Source: CG2-30-58-95 sp964618215
GTDB lineage: Bacteria; Chloroflexota; Anaerolineae; Anaerolineales; Villigracilaceae
Reading direction: 5' to 3'
Assembly: GCA_964618215.1 (NCBI GenBank)
Contig: CAZTZE010000085.1
Span: 1 to 6,476, forward strand
DNA: 6,476 nt
Of the stretch, positions 5,065 to 6,476 are shown one piece after another. Position numbers and translations under genes: made by a program. Under the pieces are notes generated by a model that was not told the origin of the DNA, did not search any database, and was given only the letters and a program-made list of their open reading frames with translations. Each line of letters opens with the position of its first letter. Within the stretch, counting starts at the first letter, position 1.

Positions 5065-6186
5065 CTACAATGATTTCTCCATTTCCTTCCGCACGGCTTC
5101 AGCTGCTTCCTGCCCACGGCCACGGTAACTCTGCAAATCCAGATAGACTTGTACCGGCGCAGCAATCTGCACGCCGTCCATGTCCCGCGCGCCGTGCGCA
5201 GCACCCTTCGATGAACTCAGGGCAGCGCCTACTAGGTAGAAAACACCTTCGTCGTATGGTGCCAGAAGGCTGATGTTCGCCCCGCTGGGCACCGGTTTCC
5301 AGCCCAACGCGTCTGTTAGTGCACCCAGATCGCCTTGGATGTAAGCCATCACCCGCTGGTAGCGCACCGCCGGGGCCAGACGGGCCGCGCCCGAGAAGCC
5401 GGTCAAGGCATAGCGCAGGCCCAAATGTTGGCAGGTCTCGGCCAGGCGGTATTCGCTTTCGGTTACATCTGTCATCGAGTAGTAATCCGTTACCCGATTG
5501 CGGCGATACTTGTACTGCTGGGTCCAATCATCGAGCAGCGCGCCGGGATTGCTCAGACGGATACCAGCGGCGTCTAAAAGCAGCCATTCCCGGTCGGCCA
5601 GCAGTTTCTTGACATTCGACACCTGCCCAAAACTTACTTCTGCGGCTTCGGCCAATGCTTCTGTTTTCCAACCGAGTAGGTGCTGCCGAGTAGGTGCTGC
5701 GCACGCATTGCACTGCGACTGGGTCAGCAAGACCCGCAGGATGCGTTCTGCCTTGGGGGAATAGAGCGAACGAAGGTCACGGCGCTGGGGGAAGGGGTTG
5801 GGATACCCTTCCTGATGTACATACACCGTCTCAAAGGACAGGTGGCAGTTCCCCGCCAGGTCCAGATAACCGATTTGCGCTTCCTTACAGATGGCAGCCG
5901 CAGCGGGGGAGATGTAGGGGGCAATGAATACCCCATACGCTCCCGGACGCTCGGCCAGCCATCCCTTTAGCACATACACGGCCTGACGCGCCCAGCGCGT
6001 CAGGCCGTTGTCCTCGTATTCGGCGAACACCTCCACAGGACGACCTTGGACACGCAGCTCCGCCTGGAGATCCGGCCCCTGGCCCCCCCTGATTGGCCCA
6101 ATGTATTCCACCTGGAGGAATGAAATCTTCCCCAGGCAGTCCTGCAACGCCTGAAGCGCAGTTTGCTCGCCCATTTGTGTTTTCAC
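5065..6186 (-). CDS. AbiEi-family antitoxin / transcriptional regulator of a type IV toxin-antitoxin system
   Basis: A 373-residue protein (numbering from GTG 6186). Residues 25-115 hold GPDLQAELRVQGRPVEVF and AERPGAYGVFIAPYISPAAA, followed by IGYLDLAGNCHLSF (105-118), a conserved block of this family. I infer that this N-terminal part recalls a restriction-endonuclease-like fold without a clear catalytic Lys. YPNPFPQRRDLRSLYSPKAE (128-147) leads into a winged helix whose recognition part is EVSFGQVSNVKKLLADREWL (183-202). The C-terminal domain carries YALTGFSGAARLAPAVRYQR (259-278) and LAPYDEGVFY (308-317). Two stretches look inserted, about 159-171 and 322-332, both made of repeat DNA. In known AbiE systems the antitoxin represses its own operon and neutralises AbiEii indirectly. 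The frame remains open to GTG 6246, but AAAGGA nine bases upstream of GTG 6186 and a promoter at 6220-6228 favour 6186. The partner toxin downstream is broken, so this is an orphan antitoxin. Confidence 0.88.
   Translation of the reverse strand: MKTQMGEQTALQALQDCLGKISFLQVEYIGPIRGGQGPDLQAELRVQGRPVEVFAEYEDNGLTRWARQAVYVLKGWLAERPGAYGVFIAPYISPAAAAICKEAQIGYLDLAGNCHLSFETVYVHQEGYPNPFPQRRDLRSLYSPKAERILRVLLTQSQCNACAAPTRQHLLGWKTEALAEAAEVSFGQVSNVKKLLADREWLLLDAAGIRLSNPGALLDDWTQQYKYRRNRVTDYYSMTDVTESEYRLAETCQHLGLRYALTGFSGAARLAPAVRYQRVMAYIQGDLGALTDALGWKPVPSGANISLLAPYDEGVFYLVGAALSSSKGAAHGARDMDGVQIAAPVQVYLDLQSYRGRGQEAAEAVRKEMEKSL
5196..5228. repeat. REP-like imperfect palindrome inserted in the antitoxin coding sequence
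   Basis: The plus strand carries CCCTTCGATGAACTCAGGG, a variant of the widespread CCTTCGACAAGCTCAGG repeat as I recall it, flanked by near-complementary GCGCAGCAC and GGCAGCGC. On the coding strand it adds ALSSSKGAAHG between LAPYDEGVFY and RDMDGVQIAAP. SSSKG/SLSKG is the tell-tale translation of this repeat. The insertion keeps the frame. Confidence 0.6.
5672..5703. repeat. Tandem 14-bp repeat inserted in the antitoxin coding sequence
   Basis: CCGAGTAGGTGCTG occurs twice in direct succession (5672-5685 and 5686-5699), followed by CGCA. The coding strand reads CAAPTRQHLLG, which separates VLLTQSQ from GWKTEALAEAA, where I expect a short turn leading into the helix-turn-helix. The second copy, 5686-5703, is an exact 18-base inverted match to 6237-6254. 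Confidence 0.7.
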
Positions 6187-6195
6187 TACAAAATA

Positions 6196-6201
6196 TCCTT
6201 T
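6196..6201 (-). promoter_or_regulatory. Ribosome binding site deciding the antitoxin start
   Basis: AAAGGA on the minus strand lies nine bases before GTG 6186. No comparable site precedes the upstream GTG at 6246, which would also lie ahead of the promoter's predicted start point. The site falls inside the right-hand arm of the dyad at 6197-6218, as read on the minus strand. Confidence 0.55.
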
Positions 6202-6218
6202 CATCAATTGCTGAAAGG
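6197..6218. promoter_or_regulatory. 22-bp near-perfect dyad, candidate AbiEi autoregulatory operator
   Basis: Arms CCTTTCA (6197-6203) and TGAAAGG (6212-6218) flank the palindromic core CAATTG (6205-6210). Ten of eleven pairs match about the centre; only 6204/6211 do not. It lies between the -10 box (6220-6225) and the start codon and covers the ribosome binding site. Bound protein would block transcription initiation, and as RNA it could mask the Shine-Dalgarno. In a studied AbiE system the antitoxin binds inverted repeats at its own promoter, which makes this the natural operator candidate. Confidence 0.6.
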
Positions 6219-6219
6219 G

Positions 6220-6228
6220 ATTATAACA
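6220..6228 (-). promoter_or_regulatory. Extended -10 promoter of the AbiE locus
   Basis: The minus strand reads TGTTATAAT, a perfect TATAAT with the TGn extension. No good -35 hexamer is found 16-18 bases upstream, where a dispersed repeat copy begins. Transcription would start near 6213, giving a leader of about 27 bases to GTG 6186. Confidence 0.6.
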
Positions 6229-6236
6229 GTAAACTA

Positions 6237-6254
6237 TGCGCAGCACCTACTCGG
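6237..6254. repeat. 18-bp repeat copy upstream of the antitoxin promoter
   Basis: TGCGCAGCACCTACTCGG on the plus strand is the exact reverse complement of 5686-5703 inside the antitoxin gene. It occupies the -35 region of the AbiE promoter. It may mark an insertion or rearrangement edge that replaced the native -35 region. Confidence 0.75.
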
Positions 6255-6476
6255 GAAGAACGGTTCGCGATGCGAGAAAAAGTTTCCACGTAACCATCCA
6301 TGTTCAAGAAGGGTTTACTGCGGCTCTCTTTCGCCGGATACTAACCGGGATCTTCAGCAGTTGCATGCACCTGCGCCCAAAACAGTGTTGAACCCGATTT
6401 CAGCAGCAATGCCGGGGGTTGGAGTCCCATTTTTTAAAAAACACATAGGCAATTGTACTGTTTTCTTACAAGTGGG
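6255..6476. other. Intergenic stretch without a supported gene
   Basis: No frame on either strand is convincing. The longest ATG frame I noted here is 29 codons on the minus strand, from 6431. GC content drops towards the right edge, with a TTTTTTAAAAAA block at 6430-6441 that is probably bent DNA. No tRNA-like fold, terminator or promoter stands out. Confidence 0.5.

Noticed and set aside
6187..6246. GTG 6246 as start of the antitoxin
   Set aside because: The codon is within a dispersed repeat and upstream of the extended -10 promoter; AAAGGA points to GTG 6186.
6430..6441. TTTTTTAAAAAA as terminator or origin signal
   Set aside because: There is no adjoining GC stem, no DnaA-like boxes and no iterons; it is best read as an A-tract.

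Overview
The window looks like a piece of a Chloroflexota (Anaerolineae-type) genome or metagenome contig. This is inferred from moderately high GC, a MalT-like ATPase regulator ending in a BTAD-type winged helix, a YkcB-like family 39 glycosyltransferase, and a membrane-anchored L,D-transpeptidase with a TPR-like front, a Thr-Pro linker and a SYGC active site. It carries no rRNA, tRNA or CRISPR array that I can see.

Layout. (1) Bases 1-2914, minus strand: a two-gene operon. A 725-residue polytopic glycosyltransferase (737-2914) is followed after 5 bases by a MalT-like regulator that runs off the left edge (1-731). The regulator is in frame throughout, but its ATPase start is joined almost directly to the segment before the C-terminal DNA-binding domain, so most of the usual protein is missing. 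The glycosyltransferase has a Gly/Pro/Gln-rich insertion enclosing a compact four-cysteine module. (2) Bases 2915-3147: a divergent intergenic region with a 123-bp palindromic repeat element and a candidate promoter for the plus strand. (3) Bases 3148-4155, plus strand: a type II membrane L,D-transpeptidase. (4) Bases 4110-4556, minus strand: an unrecognised ORF overlapping the transpeptidase tail by 46 bases. (5) Bases 4619-6254, minus strand: a decayed type IV (AbiE) toxin-antitoxin locus. The AbiEi-like antitoxin/regulator is open and has a promoter and an operator-like palindrome. The AbiEii-like nucleotidyltransferase toxin is a remnant: its N-terminal catalytic half is missing, it has an in-frame TGA, and its C-terminus is lost ahead of an intrinsic terminator. 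(6) Bases 6255-6476: no gene seen.

The most interesting content is the AbiE locus. The toxin is dead while the antitoxin persists, and the antitoxin gene has absorbed two repeat-derived in-frame insertions. A related repeat sits in its promoter, and a 22-bp near-perfect dyad lies between the -10 box and the ribosome binding site. I do not see a convincing new multi-gene system. The window is better read as accessory DNA shaped by deletions and small dispersed repeats.
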